Notes: generated by a model not told the origin, from the sequence alone. A stretch of DNA of 64,000 nt from Sphingomonas sp. SUN039 (GCF_024758725.1 NZ_CP096972.1:3144001-3208000), one strand, 5' to 3'. Positions 25,106 through 33,741 are shown, counted from the stretch's first letter. Numbers and translations are program-made.

Positions 25106-27172
25106 ATGAAATCGATCCTGCTCGCGGGCGCTGCGCTCGCGCTTTCAACCGTTGTTGCCGCGCCGCTCGCGGCCAAGCCCACCGCCAAGGCTGCTAGCGC
25201 CAAACCCGTCGCCAAGCCGAAGCTCGGCGATTTCGGCGTCGACCTGACCGCGATGGACAAGACCGTGGCGCCGGGCGACGATTTCTACCGCTACGTCAAC
25301 GGCAAGTGGCAGGACCGCACCGAAATTCCCGCCGACCGCGCCAGCTGGGGCGGGTTCGCGATCCTGCGCGACCTGTCGGACCAGCGCACCCGCATCATCA
25401 TCGAGGACGCCGCCGGGGCGCAGAATGCGCCGGGCAGCATCGGCGAGAAGATCGGCGTGACCTATTCGAGCTTCATGGACGCCGCCGCCATCGAGGCCAA
25501 GGGCGCCGCCCCGCTCAAACCCTATCTCGACGAGATCGCCGCGCTTTCGACGCCGACCGACCTTGCGCGCTATTTCGCGAAATCGATCCGGCGCGGCGTG
25601 TCCACCCCCATCGGCATGGGCGTCGGGCAGGACCGCACAGACAATAGCAAATATACGGTCTATGCCGGGCAGGGCGGCCTCGGCATGCCCGACCGTGACT
25701 ATTATCTGAAAGACGACGCCAAGTCGGTCGAAGTCCGCGCGAAGTATCTGGCGCACATCGCCGTGCTGATGAAGCTCGCCGGACAGCCCGATCCCGAGGG
25801 CGCGGCCGGCCGCATCTTCGCCTTCGAAAAGTCGCTTGCAGAGGTGCACTGGACCCGCGCCGAACTGCGCGTTGTCGAAAAGACGTTCAATCCGTTTCCG
25901 GCAACGGCGCTCGGGACCAAATTTGCCGGTTTCGACTGGGCGGCGATGATGGACGCGGCGGGGCTGTCGGCTCAACCGATCGTGATCGTTGCCCAGCCCT
26001 CGGCAATGGCGGGGACGGCGAAGATCCTTGCCGCCACGCCGATGCCGGTGATCCGCGAATACCTCTCGTTCCAGGCGATCAAGAGCGCCGCGCCGATGCT
26101 GACCAAGGCGTTCGTCGATGAGAGCTTTGCGTTCAACGGCACCGTCTTGCAGGGGACGCCGCAGTTGAAGGACCGCTGGAAACGCGGCGTCGATCTGGTC
26201 AACGGCAGCTTGGGCGAAGCGGTGGGGCAGGCTTATGTCGCGCGCTATTTCCCGCCGGCTGCCAAGGCCAAGGCCGACGAGCTGGTCCGCAATCTGATCG
26301 CGGCGATGGACATTCGCCTGTCGAACCTGACCTGGATGGCGCCCGAAACCAAGGTCAAGGCGCGGGCCAAGCTTGCCGCCTTCACGCCCAAGATCGGCTA
26401 TCCCGACAAATGGCGCGATTATTCGAAACTGGTCGTGGTTCCCGGCGATGTGCTGGGCAATGCCGCGCGCGTCGCCGATTTCAACTACCAGCGCCAGGTC
26501 GACAAGATCGGCAAGCCGGTCGACCGCAGCGAATGGTTCATGACCCCGCAGACGGTCAATGCGTACGCCAATCCGCTGATGAACGAGGTGGTGTTCCCCG
26601 CCGCGATCCTCCAGCCGCCGTTCTTCGACCCGAATGCCGACCCGGCGGTCAACTATGGCGGCATCGGTGCAGTGATCGGCCATGAAATCAGCCATCATTT
26701 CGACGACCAGGGCCGCAAGTTCGACATGAAGGGCAATTTTGCGGAGTGGTGGACCAAGGAGGATGTCACCCGCTTCAAGGCCTATACCGACAAGGTTGTC
26801 GCGCAGTACGGCGCGTACGAACCGGTCGCGGGGCTGAAGGTCAACGGCGAGCTGACCCTTGGCGAGAACATGGCCGACCTTGCCGGGCTGGCCATCGCGT
26901 ATGACGCCTACCGGATTTCGCTGAAGGGCAAACCCGCACCGGTGATCGACGGCTATACCGGCGACCAGCGCTTCTTCCTCGGTTTCGGCCAAGTCTGGCA
27001 GAACAAGTCGCGCGAAGCTGCCATCCGCCAGCAAATCCTGACCGACCCGCATACGCCGGGCGCGTGGCGGCCCTATGTCGTCCGCAACCACGACGCCTGG
27101 TACAAGGCGTTCGGGGTGAAGCCGGGCAGCAAATTCTATTTGCCGCCCGAGGCGCGCATCAAAGTGTGGTGA
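25106..27172 (+). CDS. M13 family zinc metallopeptidase (neprilysin-like)
   Basis: This 688-residue exported endopeptidase has a signal peptide (MKSILLAGAALALSTVVAAP) followed by a Lys/Ala-rich linker. M13 markers are DDFYRYVNGKWQ near the N-terminus, NAYANPLMNEVVFPAAILQ, the zinc motif VIGHEISHHFDDQG, and the third zinc ligand in GELTLGENMADLAGL. The C-terminus ends IKVW, as is typical. It is expected to cleave peptides in the periplasm. ATG 25106 is placed before the signal peptide, with GAGG about 10 nt upstream. Confidence 0.95.
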   Translation: MKSILLAGAALALSTVVAAPLAAKPTAKAASAKPVAKPKLGDFGVDLTAMDKTVAPGDDFYRYVNGKWQDRTEIPADRASWGGFAILRDLSDQRTRIIIEDAAGAQNAPGSIGEKIGVTYSSFMDAAAIEAKGAAPLKPYLDEIAALSTPTDLARYFAKSIRRGVSTPIGMGVGQDRTDNSKYTVYAGQGGLGMPDRDYYLKDDAKSVEVRAKYLAHIAVLMKLAGQPDPEGAAGRIFAFEKSLAEVHWTRAELRVVEKTFNPFPATALGTKFAGFDWAAMMDAAGLSAQPIVIVAQPSAMAGTAKILAATPMPVIREYLSFQAIKSAAPMLTKAFVDESFAFNGTVLQGTPQLKDRWKRGVDLVNGSLGEAVGQAYVARYFPPAAKAKADELVRNLIAAMDIRLSNLTWMAPETKVKARAKLAAFTPKIGYPDKWRDYSKLVVVPGDVLGNAARVADFNYQRQVDKIGKPVDRSEWFMTPQTVNAYANPLMNEVVFPAAILQPPFFDPNADPAVNYGGIGAVIGHEISHHFDDQGRKFDMKGNFAEWWTKEDVTRFKAYTDKVVAQYGAYEPVAGLKVNGELTLGENMADLAGLAIAYDAYRISLKGKPAPVIDGYTGDQRFFLGFGQVWQNKSREAAIRQQILTDPHTPGAWRPYVVRNHDAWYKAFGVKPGSKFYLPPEARIKVW

Positions 27173-27183
27173 GGTTGACTTTT

Positions 27184-27214
27184 CCCATGTGGTAAGACAC
27201 GCTTACCACATGGG
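27184..27214. promoter_or_regulatory. Operator palindrome of AbrB-PIN module 1
   Basis: Perfect 13-bp inverted repeat, left arm 27184-27196 and right arm 27202-27214, with a 5-nt spacer and core GGTAAG-N5-CTTACC. The antitoxin ATG (27210-27212) lies inside the right arm, so antitoxin binding would block both transcription and start-codon access. A related GGTAAG-N6-CTTACC site precedes the paralogous module at 50648-50665. Confidence 0.8.
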
Positions 27215-27494
27215 TTATGAAGCGCGATTGTCGACGAAAGGTCAGCTGGTTCTTCCGAAGGAGGTGCGCGATGCGCTGGCCTGGTCGGACGGTCGTGTTC
27301 TGGAAGTCGTTCGCAACGCCGACAGCGTGACGTTGCGCGCAAAACCTGTGGAAACGGCCAAAGAGTCGGCAGAGACGATCCTTGCCCGAATCCGGGCAAG
27401 GAACACCTACAGGGGGCCGCCAATCTCCGATGAACGGATTCGGCAGGGAATTGAAGACGCGATCCGGGTAAAATGGGCTGATCGTCTTAAATGA
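27210..27494 (+). CDS. AbrB/MazE-type antitoxin, module 1
   Basis: This 94-residue protein has an AbrB/SpoVT swapped-hairpin DNA-binding domain at its N-terminus (YEARLSTKGQLVLPKEVRDAL). The C-terminal tail is charged (ISDERIRQGIEDAIRVKW) and should bind the toxin. It overlaps the PIN toxin gene by 4 bp. The start at 27210 is preferred because it sits in the operator palindrome and just before the conserved fold; an ATG at 27189 would add 7 residues read from the palindrome. It is a paralogue of the antitoxin at 50381-50644. Confidence 0.88.
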   Translation: MGYEARLSTKGQLVLPKEVRDALAWSDGRVLEVVRNADSVTLRAKPVETAKESAETILARIRARNTYRGPPISDERIRQGIEDAIRVKWADRLK

Positions 27495-27880
27495 AATCGC
27501 TGGATACGAACGTCGTTTTGCGCGCGTTGATCGTTGATGACGATGAACAGGCGGCGACCGCACTCGCGGCGATGTCTGGCCCGGCGTATCTCACACCAAC
27601 GGTTTTGCTCGAGACGGCGTGGGTGCTGGGAAGCGTTGCAAAGCTCGCACGAGATCAGATCGCAAGCAATTTGAGCGACATTCTGGCCATGCCGAACGTC
27701 GTCATCGCACAGCGCGACAATGTCCGGTGGGCTGTAGATCGCTATGCAGCAGGTGCCGATTTTGCGGACATGCTGCACTTGGCGCTGTCCGGTGGCAGCG
27801 ATTGTTTTGCAACGTTCGACCAGGGCGTCGCGCGGTTCTCGGACGCGTCGCAAATTCCCGTCGAAACGCTCCGCCCTTAA
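27491..27880 (+). CDS. PIN-domain toxin, module 1
   Basis: This 129-residue PIN ribonuclease has the acidic quartet in place: D5 in KSLDTNVVLRALIVDD, Glu in LLETAWVLGS, Asp in GADFADMLHLA and Asp in CFATFDQGVARF. It is coupled to the AbrB-type antitoxin by ATGA overlap. It is clearly paralogous to the toxin at 49970-50371, with the same order of motifs. Its stop overlaps that of the convergent chorismate mutase gene by 4 bp. Confidence 0.9.
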   Translation: MKSLDTNVVLRALIVDDDEQAATALAAMSGPAYLTPTVLLETAWVLGSVAKLARDQIASNLSDILAMPNVVIAQRDNVRWAVDRYAAGADFADMLHLALSGGSDCFATFDQGVARFSDASQIPVETLRP

Positions 27881-28155
27881 CCCTGCGCCGCCTCGTGGTG
27901 GCGGATCACTTCGTCGATGATGAAGCGCAGGAATTTCTCGGTGAAATCGGGGTCGAGGTTCGCCTCTGCCGCCAGCGCGCGCAGCCGCGCCACCTGTCGC
28001 TCTTCGCGGCCGGGATCGGCGGGGGGCAGGCCATGCTCGGCCTTGTAGGTGCCCACCGCCTGCGTCACCTTGAACCGCTCGGCGAGCATATAGACCAGTG
28101 CGGCGTCGATATTGTCGATGCTCTGGCGGTAATGCTGCAACCGGTCGGTCGTCAT
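27877..28155 (-). CDS. Chorismate mutase, AroQ class, monofunctional
   Basis: This 92-residue all-helical protein would convert chorismate to prephenate for Phe/Tyr synthesis. Family positions are visible: LQHYRQSIDNIDAALVYMLAERFKV, with the active-site Arg and Lys in the AERFKVTQAVGTYKAEHG stretch, and FIIDEVIRHHEAAQG at the end. Its length is standard for the stand-alone AroQ domain. It is divergent from the polyprenyl synthase gene. Confidence 0.9.
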   Translation of the reverse strand: MTTDRLQHYRQSIDNIDAALVYMLAERFKVTQAVGTYKAEHGLPPADPGREERQVARLRALAAEANLDPDFTEKFLRFIIDEVIRHHEAAQG

Positions 28156-28214
28156 CTGCGTATCTCCCCTGACAGGCTTGCCTTAGCGGCGCGCGCCGTC
28201 CAGAGGAACCACCG

Positions 28215-29234
28215 ATGACCGCGACCGTGACGAGCATTGCCAACAGCGCGGGGCGAGACCCCTCGCTCGACCCGATCATGGCGCTGGTCGCCGCCGATAT
28301 GGCGCAGGTCAACCAGGTCATTCTCGACCGGATGCAGTCCGAAATTCCGCTGATCCCGATGCTTGCCGGCCATCTGATCGCGGGCGGCGGTAAGCGGATG
28401 CGGCCGATGCTCACCTTGGCGTGCGCGCGGCTGCTGGACTATCCGGGGACGCGCCATCACAAGCTCGCCGCCTCGGTCGAATTCATCCACACCGCGACCC
28501 TGCTCCACGATGATGTCGTCGACGGGTCGGACCTGCGGCGAGGCAAACGCACCGCCAACATCATCTGGGGCAATCCGGCCAGCGTCCTCGTCGGCGACTT
28601 CCTGTTCAGCCGCAGCTTCGAACTGATGGTCGAGGACGGGTCGCTCAAAGTGCTCAAGATTTTGAGCCATGCGAGTGCGGTAATTGCCGAGGGCGAAGTC
28701 AACCAGTTGACCGCGCAGCGCCAGGTGGGTCTCGGCGAGGAGCGCTACCTCAACATCATCAGCTCGAAAACGGCGGCGCTGTTTGCGGCCGCCTGCCGTA
28801 TTGCTGCTGTGGTGGCCGAGCGCGATCAGGCGACCGAGGAAGCCCTCGACGCCTATGGCCGCAATCTCGGCATCGCGTTCCAGCTTGTCGATGATGCCAT
28901 CGACTATGCATCGGATGCCGAAACGATGGGCAAGGGCGTCGGCGACGATTTCCGCGACGGCAAGATGACCCTGCCGGTGATCCTCGCCTATGCGCGCGGC
29001 AGCGATGCCGACCGCGCATTCTGGAAGGACGCGGTCGAGGGGCGGCGCGTGTCCGACGAAGATCTGGCGCACGCAACGCGCCTGTTGCGCGACGCCAACG
29101 CCATCGACGACACCATCGAACGCGCGCGCCATTTCGGCCAGCGCGCCATCGACGCACTGGGACCGTTTACGCGCGGGACCGCCAAATCGGCGCTGGTCGA
29201 GGCAGTGGAGTTCGCGATCTCGCGGGCGTATTAG
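28215..29234 (+). CDS. ispB: Polyprenyl (octaprenyl/decaprenyl) diphosphate synthase
   Basis: This 339-residue trans-prenyltransferase makes the ubiquinone side chain from farnesyl diphosphate and IPP. The first Asp-rich motif is LLHDDVVDGSDLRRG and the second is FQLVDDAIDYASD. GGGKRMRPML provides the substrate-binding Lys and Arg. The chain length made (C40 or C50) cannot be read from sequence; sphingomonads usually have ubiquinone-10. GAGGAA precedes the ATG at 28215. The NDUFS4-like gene follows after 7 bp. Confidence 0.92.
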   Translation: MTATVTSIANSAGRDPSLDPIMALVAADMAQVNQVILDRMQSEIPLIPMLAGHLIAGGGKRMRPMLTLACARLLDYPGTRHHKLAASVEFIHTATLLHDDVVDGSDLRRGKRTANIIWGNPASVLVGDFLFSRSFELMVEDGSLKVLKILSHASAVIAEGEVNQLTAQRQVGLGEERYLNIISSKTAALFAAACRIAAVVAERDQATEEALDAYGRNLGIAFQLVDDAIDYASDAETMGKGVGDDFRDGKMTLPVILAYARGSDADRAFWKDAVEGRRVSDEDLAHATRLLRDANAIDDTIERARHFGQRAIDALGPFTRGTAKSALVEAVEFAISRAY

Positions 29235-29241
29235 GAAAACC

Positions 29242-29523
29242 ATGACAGACGCGCGCATTTATCAGGAGCCCAAGAACGCCATGCAGTCGGGCCGTGCGCG
29301 GACCTCGCGCTGGGTGCTTGAATATGCGCCTGCCGAGGCGAAGCAGCCAGATCCGCTGACCGGCTGGGCAGGCAGCGGCGACACGCGGCAGCAGCTGCGG
29401 CTGGTGTTCCCCGATGTGGCGGCGGCGCAAGCCTACGCGGCGCGCGAGGGTGTGGACGCACGGGTGATTCCCGCACCGGTGCGCGTGCTGAAGTTGCAAG
29501 CTTACGCGGATAATTTTCGGTAA
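29242..29523 (+). CDS. NDUFS4-like complex I accessory subunit
   Basis: This 93-residue protein matches the ETC complex I subunit conserved region (mitochondrial NDUFS4, 18 kDa). Markers are IYQEPKNAMQSGRARTSRWVLEY, read as the paired YxPxKxAMQSG and W-LE motifs, DPLTGWAGSGDTRQQLRLVF and ARVIPAP. In alphaproteobacteria this subunit stabilises NADH:ubiquinone oxidoreductase at the membrane arm junction. It is placed 7 bp after the ubiquinone side-chain synthase, so the two may be coexpressed. Confidence 0.93.
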   Translation: MTDARIYQEPKNAMQSGRARTSRWVLEYAPAEAKQPDPLTGWAGSGDTRQQLRLVFPDVAAAQAYAAREGVDARVIPAPVRVLKLQAYADNFR

Positions 29524-29654
29524 GCTTAGTTTTGTTGCGGCAGGTTTGTCGGGGGGGGCGGACAGTCCGCTTATATTTTCAATTCTCCCGAAGCGGGCAT
29601 TTCTGGAGGTAGCCGCCACGGACGATCCATGCCGATCGCAGTGGAACGGACACG

Positions 29655-30284
29655 CTATCTTTCCATGACCAAGTCTCGGACAAGAATTTCGAGCCCAGCC
29701 ACAAGGTTGGAGCGGATCGTCGCCGATTGGAGAGTCGCAGATTCCATTCCGGGCAACGCATCCGCAACTTCACCAATGCTGACATCGCCCGCCTTTCGCC
29801 ACGCCGAAAGCGCTAGTCCCGCACCGTTGAGATAGGCCGCTAGGATCCGCGCCTTTCCGAGCGCTTGTTCCATCGTAAATCCTGCGTTGACGAAGGCATC
29901 GACCATCGATTTGACCGCCGCCAAGGCGTTGGGTGTGCGCCAGCGCCGGGTTGCAATGAGCTGGAATGCGTGGGGATGCCGATCCGCGATACCGAGATAT
30001 ACTAGGGCCGCATCGGTGAGATCAGTCGCAATTGATTGTACACTGGTTGTCTCAACGCGCTGGTCTGTGAGCAGATCATCAACGATGGCGTCGAGCAAAG
30101 CGTCCATGTTCGGGAAATGATAATAGAGCGACATCGCCTCGCAGCCCAACATGTTGGCTAGCCTTCGGGCGCTCAGCGCCGAAAGACCCTGCGCCTCGAC
30201 GATCGACAGCGCCGCCCGGACAATCATCTCCCGGGTCAGGCCCAGCTTTGCCCGACGCGTTCGCACTTTCTTTTCGTCTGCCAT
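29655..30284 (-). CDS. TetR family repressor
   Basis: This 209-residue regulator has an N-terminal TetR helix-turn-helix (LTREMIVRAALSIVEAQG, then LGCEAMSLYYHFPNMDALLDA). The ligand-binding domain is helical with a TetR C-terminal-like segment and is not otherwise recognised. The gene is divergent from a small secreted SnoaL-like gene, and two tandem CCTTA-N5-TAAGG sites lie in the gap, so it probably represses itself and that gene. The effector is unknown. Confidence 0.9.
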   Translation of the reverse strand: MADEKKVRTRRAKLGLTREMIVRAALSIVEAQGLSALSARRLANMLGCEAMSLYYHFPNMDALLDAIVDDLLTDQRVETTSVQSIATDLTDAALVYLGIADRHPHAFQLIATRRWRTPNALAAVKSMVDAFVNAGFTMEQALGKARILAAYLNGAGLALSAWRKAGDVSIGEVADALPGMESATLQSATIRSNLVAGLEILVRDLVMER

Positions 30285-30290
30285 GTTGAC

Positions 30291-30339
30291 ACCTTACACT
30301 ATAAGGTTTAGGCGTCAATCCAATCCTTACGATGTAAGG
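30291..30339. promoter_or_regulatory. Two tandem CCTTA-N5-TAAGG operators
   Basis: Site 1 at 30291-30307 has arms ACCTTA/TAAGGT. Site 2 at 30325-30339 has arms CCTTA/TAAGG. Both share the same 5-nt spacing and lie in the divergent gap between the TetR gene and the SnoaL-like gene. They are the obvious candidates for TetR binding. Confidence 0.75.
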
Positions 30340-30374
30340 TAAATTCGATTCCGAAAACTGATAGGAGGAACACC

Positions 30375-30845
30375 ATGCGCGACCTTACGATCCTTGCCCT
30401 AGCGGCACTTGCTCTAGTGCACCCTTGTCCGTCGCGCGCTGACATCAGCGCCGACAAGCGGACCGCAGCCCGCGTGTTCGTGGAGAAGATGGGGCAGGGA
30501 GATTTTAGCAGGATCGGCGACATCTATGGGCCGGACTTCATGGCGCATAGTGGTGGGCAATCCTATTCCCTGGACTATGACAACGCATCGACCAAGGCGT
30601 TGCGCGAAGCTGTTCCCGACATCAAAGTGAAGGTCGAGAACATCATTGGCCAAGGGAATCTCGTTGCCGTGCACTGGTCGGCAACGGGCACCAACACCGT
30701 CGCAGCGGCTGGCCTGCCCGGCCTCGGAAAGGTCGGATCGGTTCAAGGCATGACCTTTTTCAGATTCGCAAAGGGCAAGATCGTCGAGGAATGGAGTGTG
30801 ACCGACATGCTCATGCTGATGCGCCAGTTGGGAATGTCTCGCTGA
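30375..30845 (+). CDS. Secreted SnoaL-like (NTF2-fold) protein
   Basis: This 156-residue protein has a signal peptide (MRDLTILALAALALVHPCPSRA) and a SnoaL-like ester cyclase or NTF2 fold. Typical features are FVEKMGQGDFSRIGDIYGPDF, LVAVHWSATGTN and KGKIVEEWSVTDML. Cytoplasmic relatives act on polyketides; exported ones have no fixed role. AGGAGG lies 7 nt before the ATG. It is divergently paired with a TetR gene through two operators, so it is probably inducible. Confidence 0.82.
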   Translation: MRDLTILALAALALVHPCPSRADISADKRTAARVFVEKMGQGDFSRIGDIYGPDFMAHSGGQSYSLDYDNASTKALREAVPDIKVKVENIIGQGNLVAVHWSATGTNTVAAAGLPGLGKVGSVQGMTFFRFAKGKIVEEWSVTDMLMLMRQLGMSR

Positions 30846-30907
30846 GTTCTCGTTTTGGGGTGCAGGGATTTGGAGTTGAATAACCGAAAACTTGTCACAA
30901 ATAGACG

Positions 30908-31423
30908 TCACGGAATCCAAGCGCTAATCAGGATCAACAGCTTTACATCGATGGTCACGCCCTCGGCCCGTTTCGACGCCACAAATGCCGTGACGTCGGG
31001 CAGCGCTACCCGGTGGACCGTGATATCTTCCCCCGGCACCCCGCCGCCGTCGCCGACCTTGGTCAGGCCATGCGCGGTCACCAGGGTGAAGGTCTCGCTG
31101 ACCATGCCGGGCGACGAAGCGAATTCGCCGACGATCTCGATCGTGTCGGCGCGCCAGCCTGTTTCTTCTTCCAGCTCGCGCGCGGCAGACGTCGCGACGT
31201 CCTCGCCCTCGGTCTCATCGCCGACAAGCCCGGCGGGGAGTTCGAGGCAGCGACGTTGCAACGGCACCCGCCATTGCTCGACCAGCAGGACATGGCCGTC
31301 GTCGATCGCGAGGATCACGGCAGCGCCGATGCCGCGTGCGCGCGCCACATATTCCCAAGGGCCGCGACGCTTGGCGGTAATGTACTTGCCGGACCAGACG
31401 ATCTCTTCGGCGTCCGAACTCAC
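30908..31423 (-). CDS. Nudix hydrolase (ADP-ribose pyrophosphatase-like)
   Basis: This 171-residue cytoplasmic hydrolase has a complete Nudix box: G-x5-E-x7-REL-EEE-TGW, spanning GDETEGEDVATSAARELEEE and TGW. The preceding VEQWRVPLQRRCLELPAG and following FASSPGMVSE resemble ADP-sugar diphosphatases. The start is GTG 31423, whose GTGA overlaps the stop of the upstream TPM gene. It is the last gene of a leftward LemA-TPM-TPM-Nudix cluster. Confidence 0.88.
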   Translation of the reverse strand: MSSDAEEIVWSGKYITAKRRGPWEYVARARGIGAAVILAIDDGHVLLVEQWRVPLQRRCLELPAGLVGDETEGEDVATSAARELEEETGWRADTIEIVGEFASSPGMVSETFTLVTAHGLTKVGDGGGVPGEDITVHRVALPDVTAFVASKRAEGVTIDVKLLILISAWIP

Positions 31424-32091
31424 AGCTCGATAAGCCGGTCGGGCAGTTCGTTGGCATCGTCCGCCGCGCGCGGCAGATGCGCCGACAGGATCGCCCCGAC
31501 GCGTGTCACCGCCGCGATCATGCCGTCGGCGATACGGCCCTCGCGCACCTGCGCCGTCATCGCGATCATCGCGTCGCCCCATTCGGTTTCGGGCACCTTG
31601 GCATGGATGGCCTCGTCGGCGACGATCTCGGCCATGTGCTCGCCCAGCGACAGATAGATCAATATGCCGGTGCGCCCGGTCGTGCGGGCTTCGGCCCCGA
31701 CCTTGAACAGCTCGATCGCCCGTCGCCGCACCCGCCGCCGTCGCACCGCGCGCGGCGTGAAGAACAGCCGCACCGGCTCGATCTGAAGTCCGGCAAACTT
31801 TCCTGCTGAGACCAGCGCCATGGCGAGGAACGTCAGGACCATCAGCTCACGGACCTGCGCCTCGCCCCAGCCGCCGGTGAACCAGCCGACAATGCCCAGC
31901 GGCAGCGCGGGCCATGCCGCGAACAGTATCGGCACGAACAGCGCCGCGAGGCCGGTGTAGATCAGCGCAATGTCTTCATAGGCGTCCGAGCGGTCGGCAA
32001 TGATCGTGACGATCTCGCCCGACGTGCCGCCCTCTGCGGCATGGACCGCATCGCTAACGCGCTGGCGCTCTTCGAGTGTCGGACGTCTCAT
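31420..32091 (-). CDS. TPM-domain membrane protein
   Basis: This protein of about 223 residues begins with TPM features (VSDAVHAAEGGTSGEIVTII). Two hydrophobic segments follow (IALIYTGLAALFVPILFAAW and LMVLTFLAMALVSAGKFAGL), then an Arg-rich stretch and a second TPM-like part (GILIYLSLGEHMAEIVADEA). TPM proteins are named from TLP18.3, Psb32 and MOLO-1 and have been linked to protein-complex repair. The start at 32091 has GGGG 6 nt upstream; an in-frame ATG at 32097 is an alternative. It overlaps the stop of the preceding TPM gene. Confidence 0.82.
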   Translation of the reverse strand: MRRPTLEERQRVSDAVHAAEGGTSGEIVTIIADRSDAYEDIALIYTGLAALFVPILFAAWPALPLGIVGWFTGGWGEAQVRELMVLTFLAMALVSAGKFAGLQIEPVRLFFTPRAVRRRRVRRRAIELFKVGAEARTTGRTGILIYLSLGEHMAEIVADEAIHAKVPETEWGDAMIAMTAQVREGRIADGMIAAVTRVGAILSAHLPRAADDANELPDRLIEL

Positions 32092-32939
32092 TACCATCCC
32101 CCCGACGCCCCGCCGCCGCCGAACGAGCCGCCGCCACCGGAGAAGCCGCCTCCGCCGCCGCCGCCCCATCCGCCGCCACCGCCGCCGCCCCAATGGTCGT
32201 CGTCGCTGCCCCGGCTGTTCACCGCCGCATTGATCGCCGTCCACAGGATCGCTTCGCCCAGCCCCGAGCTGTGCGTCCGCCGCCGTCCGCCGCGCGACAG
32301 CGCGCCGATCATCGGAAGCAGCACGAAGAAGAAAATGGCGATCCAGAACAGGAATGCGCCCGGGTTTACGCTGCGCCGGTCCGATTTTTCCGAAGCGGCC
32401 AGTTCTGCGGTGCGCTTGGCAGCTTCCTCGGGCGTCAGCTTGATCTGTTCGGCAATGGCATCGACACCGGCGTTGAGCGCGCCGGGGATGTCGCCCGCTT
32501 TCAGCATCGGGGTCATGATGCCGTTGGCGACGACGCTCGAAAACGCATCGGTGACCAGCGGTTCGAGGCCGTAGCCGACTTCGATGCGCGGCCCTCGCTG
32601 TCCGGTGGGATTATTGGGCGCGAGCAGGATGATCAGCCCGTCGTCCTTCTCCTTGTCGCCCAGTGCCCAGGTACGACCGAGGCGGTAGCCGTAATCCTCG
32701 AGCGGATAGCCCTGCATGTCAGGGATCGTCGCGATGACGACTTGATGGCCGGTCGCCTTCTCGACGCCTTCGAGTTTGGCCTCGAGTGCCGCCTTCGCGT
32801 CGGGCTGCAGGATATTCGCCGCATCGACGACCCGCCCGGTCAAAGGCGGGAAGGTCTGGGCGAAAGCGGGAAAGGCGCAGAGCAGCAGCAGGAGGGCGAG
32901 CAACGCTCTCCACATGCCGTCAGCCCTGCGGGTCAGCAT
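32091..32939 (-). CDS. YgcG/TPM-domain protein with glycine-rich tail
   Basis: This protein of about 282 residues has a signal peptide (WRALLALLLLLCAFPAFAQ). The TPM domain spans about 30-170 (LTGRVVDAANILQPDAKAAL and GLIILLAPNNPTG). A C-terminal transmembrane helix follows (FLFWIAIFFFVLLPMIGAL), then a tail of almost pure Gly with Trp, Phe and Ser, typical of YgcG proteins. ATGs at 32939 and 32915 are both possible. It forms a cluster with lemA upstream and a second TPM gene downstream, a common conserved grouping. Confidence 0.88.
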   Translation of the reverse strand: MLTRRADGMWRALLALLLLLCAFPAFAQTFPPLTGRVVDAANILQPDAKAALEAKLEGVEKATGHQVVIATIPDMQGYPLEDYGYRLGRTWALGDKEKDDGLIILLAPNNPTGQRGPRIEVGYGLEPLVTDAFSSVVANGIMTPMLKAGDIPGALNAGVDAIAEQIKLTPEEAAKRTAELAASEKSDRRSVNPGAFLFWIAIFFFVLLPMIGALSRGGRRRTHSSGLGEAILWTAINAAVNSRGSDDDHWGGGGGGGWGGGGGGGFSGGGGSFGGGGASGGW

Positions 32940-32979
32940 CCACCCGGTCACCGGAACATGCCTCTCGACTGAGGGGTGG

Positions 32980-33000
32980 ACCCCGGATCAAGTCCGGGGT
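32980..33000. repeat. Palindrome ACCCCGGA-tcaag-TCCGGGGT
   Basis: Perfect 8-bp arms with a 5-nt loop, located between lemA and the TPM gene. This CCCCGGATCAAGTCCGGGG core is a widespread short repeat of alphaproteobacteria, to my knowledge. Confidence 0.75.
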
Positions 33001-33021
33001 GACGACCCCGTGAAGGGACCG

Positions 33022-33606
33022 TCAGTTGAAATCCACCTTGGGCGCGTTTTCGGCGTTCGGCGCGGTGGCGGTGTAGGTCACCATCGGCTTCGACCCGTAG
33101 AAAATCTTCGCGCCGATCGCGTCGGGGAAGGTGCGGATCGTCGTATTATATTTCTGCACCGCCTCGTTGTAATCCTTGATCGAGATATTGACGCGGTTTT
33201 CGGTGCCCTCGAGCTGCGACTGGAGCGCCATGAAATTCGCGTTCGATTTCAGCTCGGGATAGGCTTCCTGCAACTGGCGCGTGGCGAAGGTCAGGTTGTT
33301 CTGCGCGTTCTGGAACGCCGCCACCTTGGCCGGGTCGGTCAGGTCGCCGGGGCTGAGCGTCACCGAATTGGCCGAGGCGCGCGCCTGCGTCACCGTGGTC
33401 AGCACGTCCTTTTCCTGCTTGGCAAAGCCCTTCACCGTCGCGACGAGATTGGGGATCAGGTCGGCGCGGCGCTGGTAATCGGCCTGCACATTCGCCCATT
33501 TCGCCTTGGCGGCTTCCTCGGCGGTCGGGATCGAGTTGATGCCGCAACCCGACAGCGAAACGGCGGCGAGCGGTGCGAGCAGGGCCAGGCGGCGGATCGG
33601 TGTCAT
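33022..33606 (-). CDS. LemA family lipoprotein
   Basis: This 194-residue LemA family member has a lipobox (VSLSGCG) after the leader MTPIRRLALLAPLAA. The LemA core is coiled-coil helical: ANVQADYQRRADLIPNLVAT, TQARASANSV, NLTFATRQLQEAYPELKSN and ESQ-like LQSQLEGTENRVNIS. The C-terminal FPDAIGAKIF is typical. Its function is unestablished, but LemA genes commonly neighbour TPM genes, as here. GGAGGG lies 9 nt before the ATG at 33606. Confidence 0.93.
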   Translation of the reverse strand: MTPIRRLALLAPLAAVSLSGCGINSIPTAEEAAKAKWANVQADYQRRADLIPNLVATVKGFAKQEKDVLTTVTQARASANSVTLSPGDLTDPAKVAAFQNAQNNLTFATRQLQEAYPELKSNANFMALQSQLEGTENRVNISIKDYNEAVQKYNTTIRTFPDAIGAKIFYGSKPMVTYTATAPNAENAPKVDFN

Positions 33607-33741
33607 GCGGATAGTCCCTCCAGTGTTATGCGCGGCTAATACACGAACGCAGGCGCTGAATGCAATGTTACCTTTTGTCACTTGCAATCGGTTGCGCGTC
33701 CGTCATGCTGTCCGCGTAACGATAATCCGGGGAGTAACATC

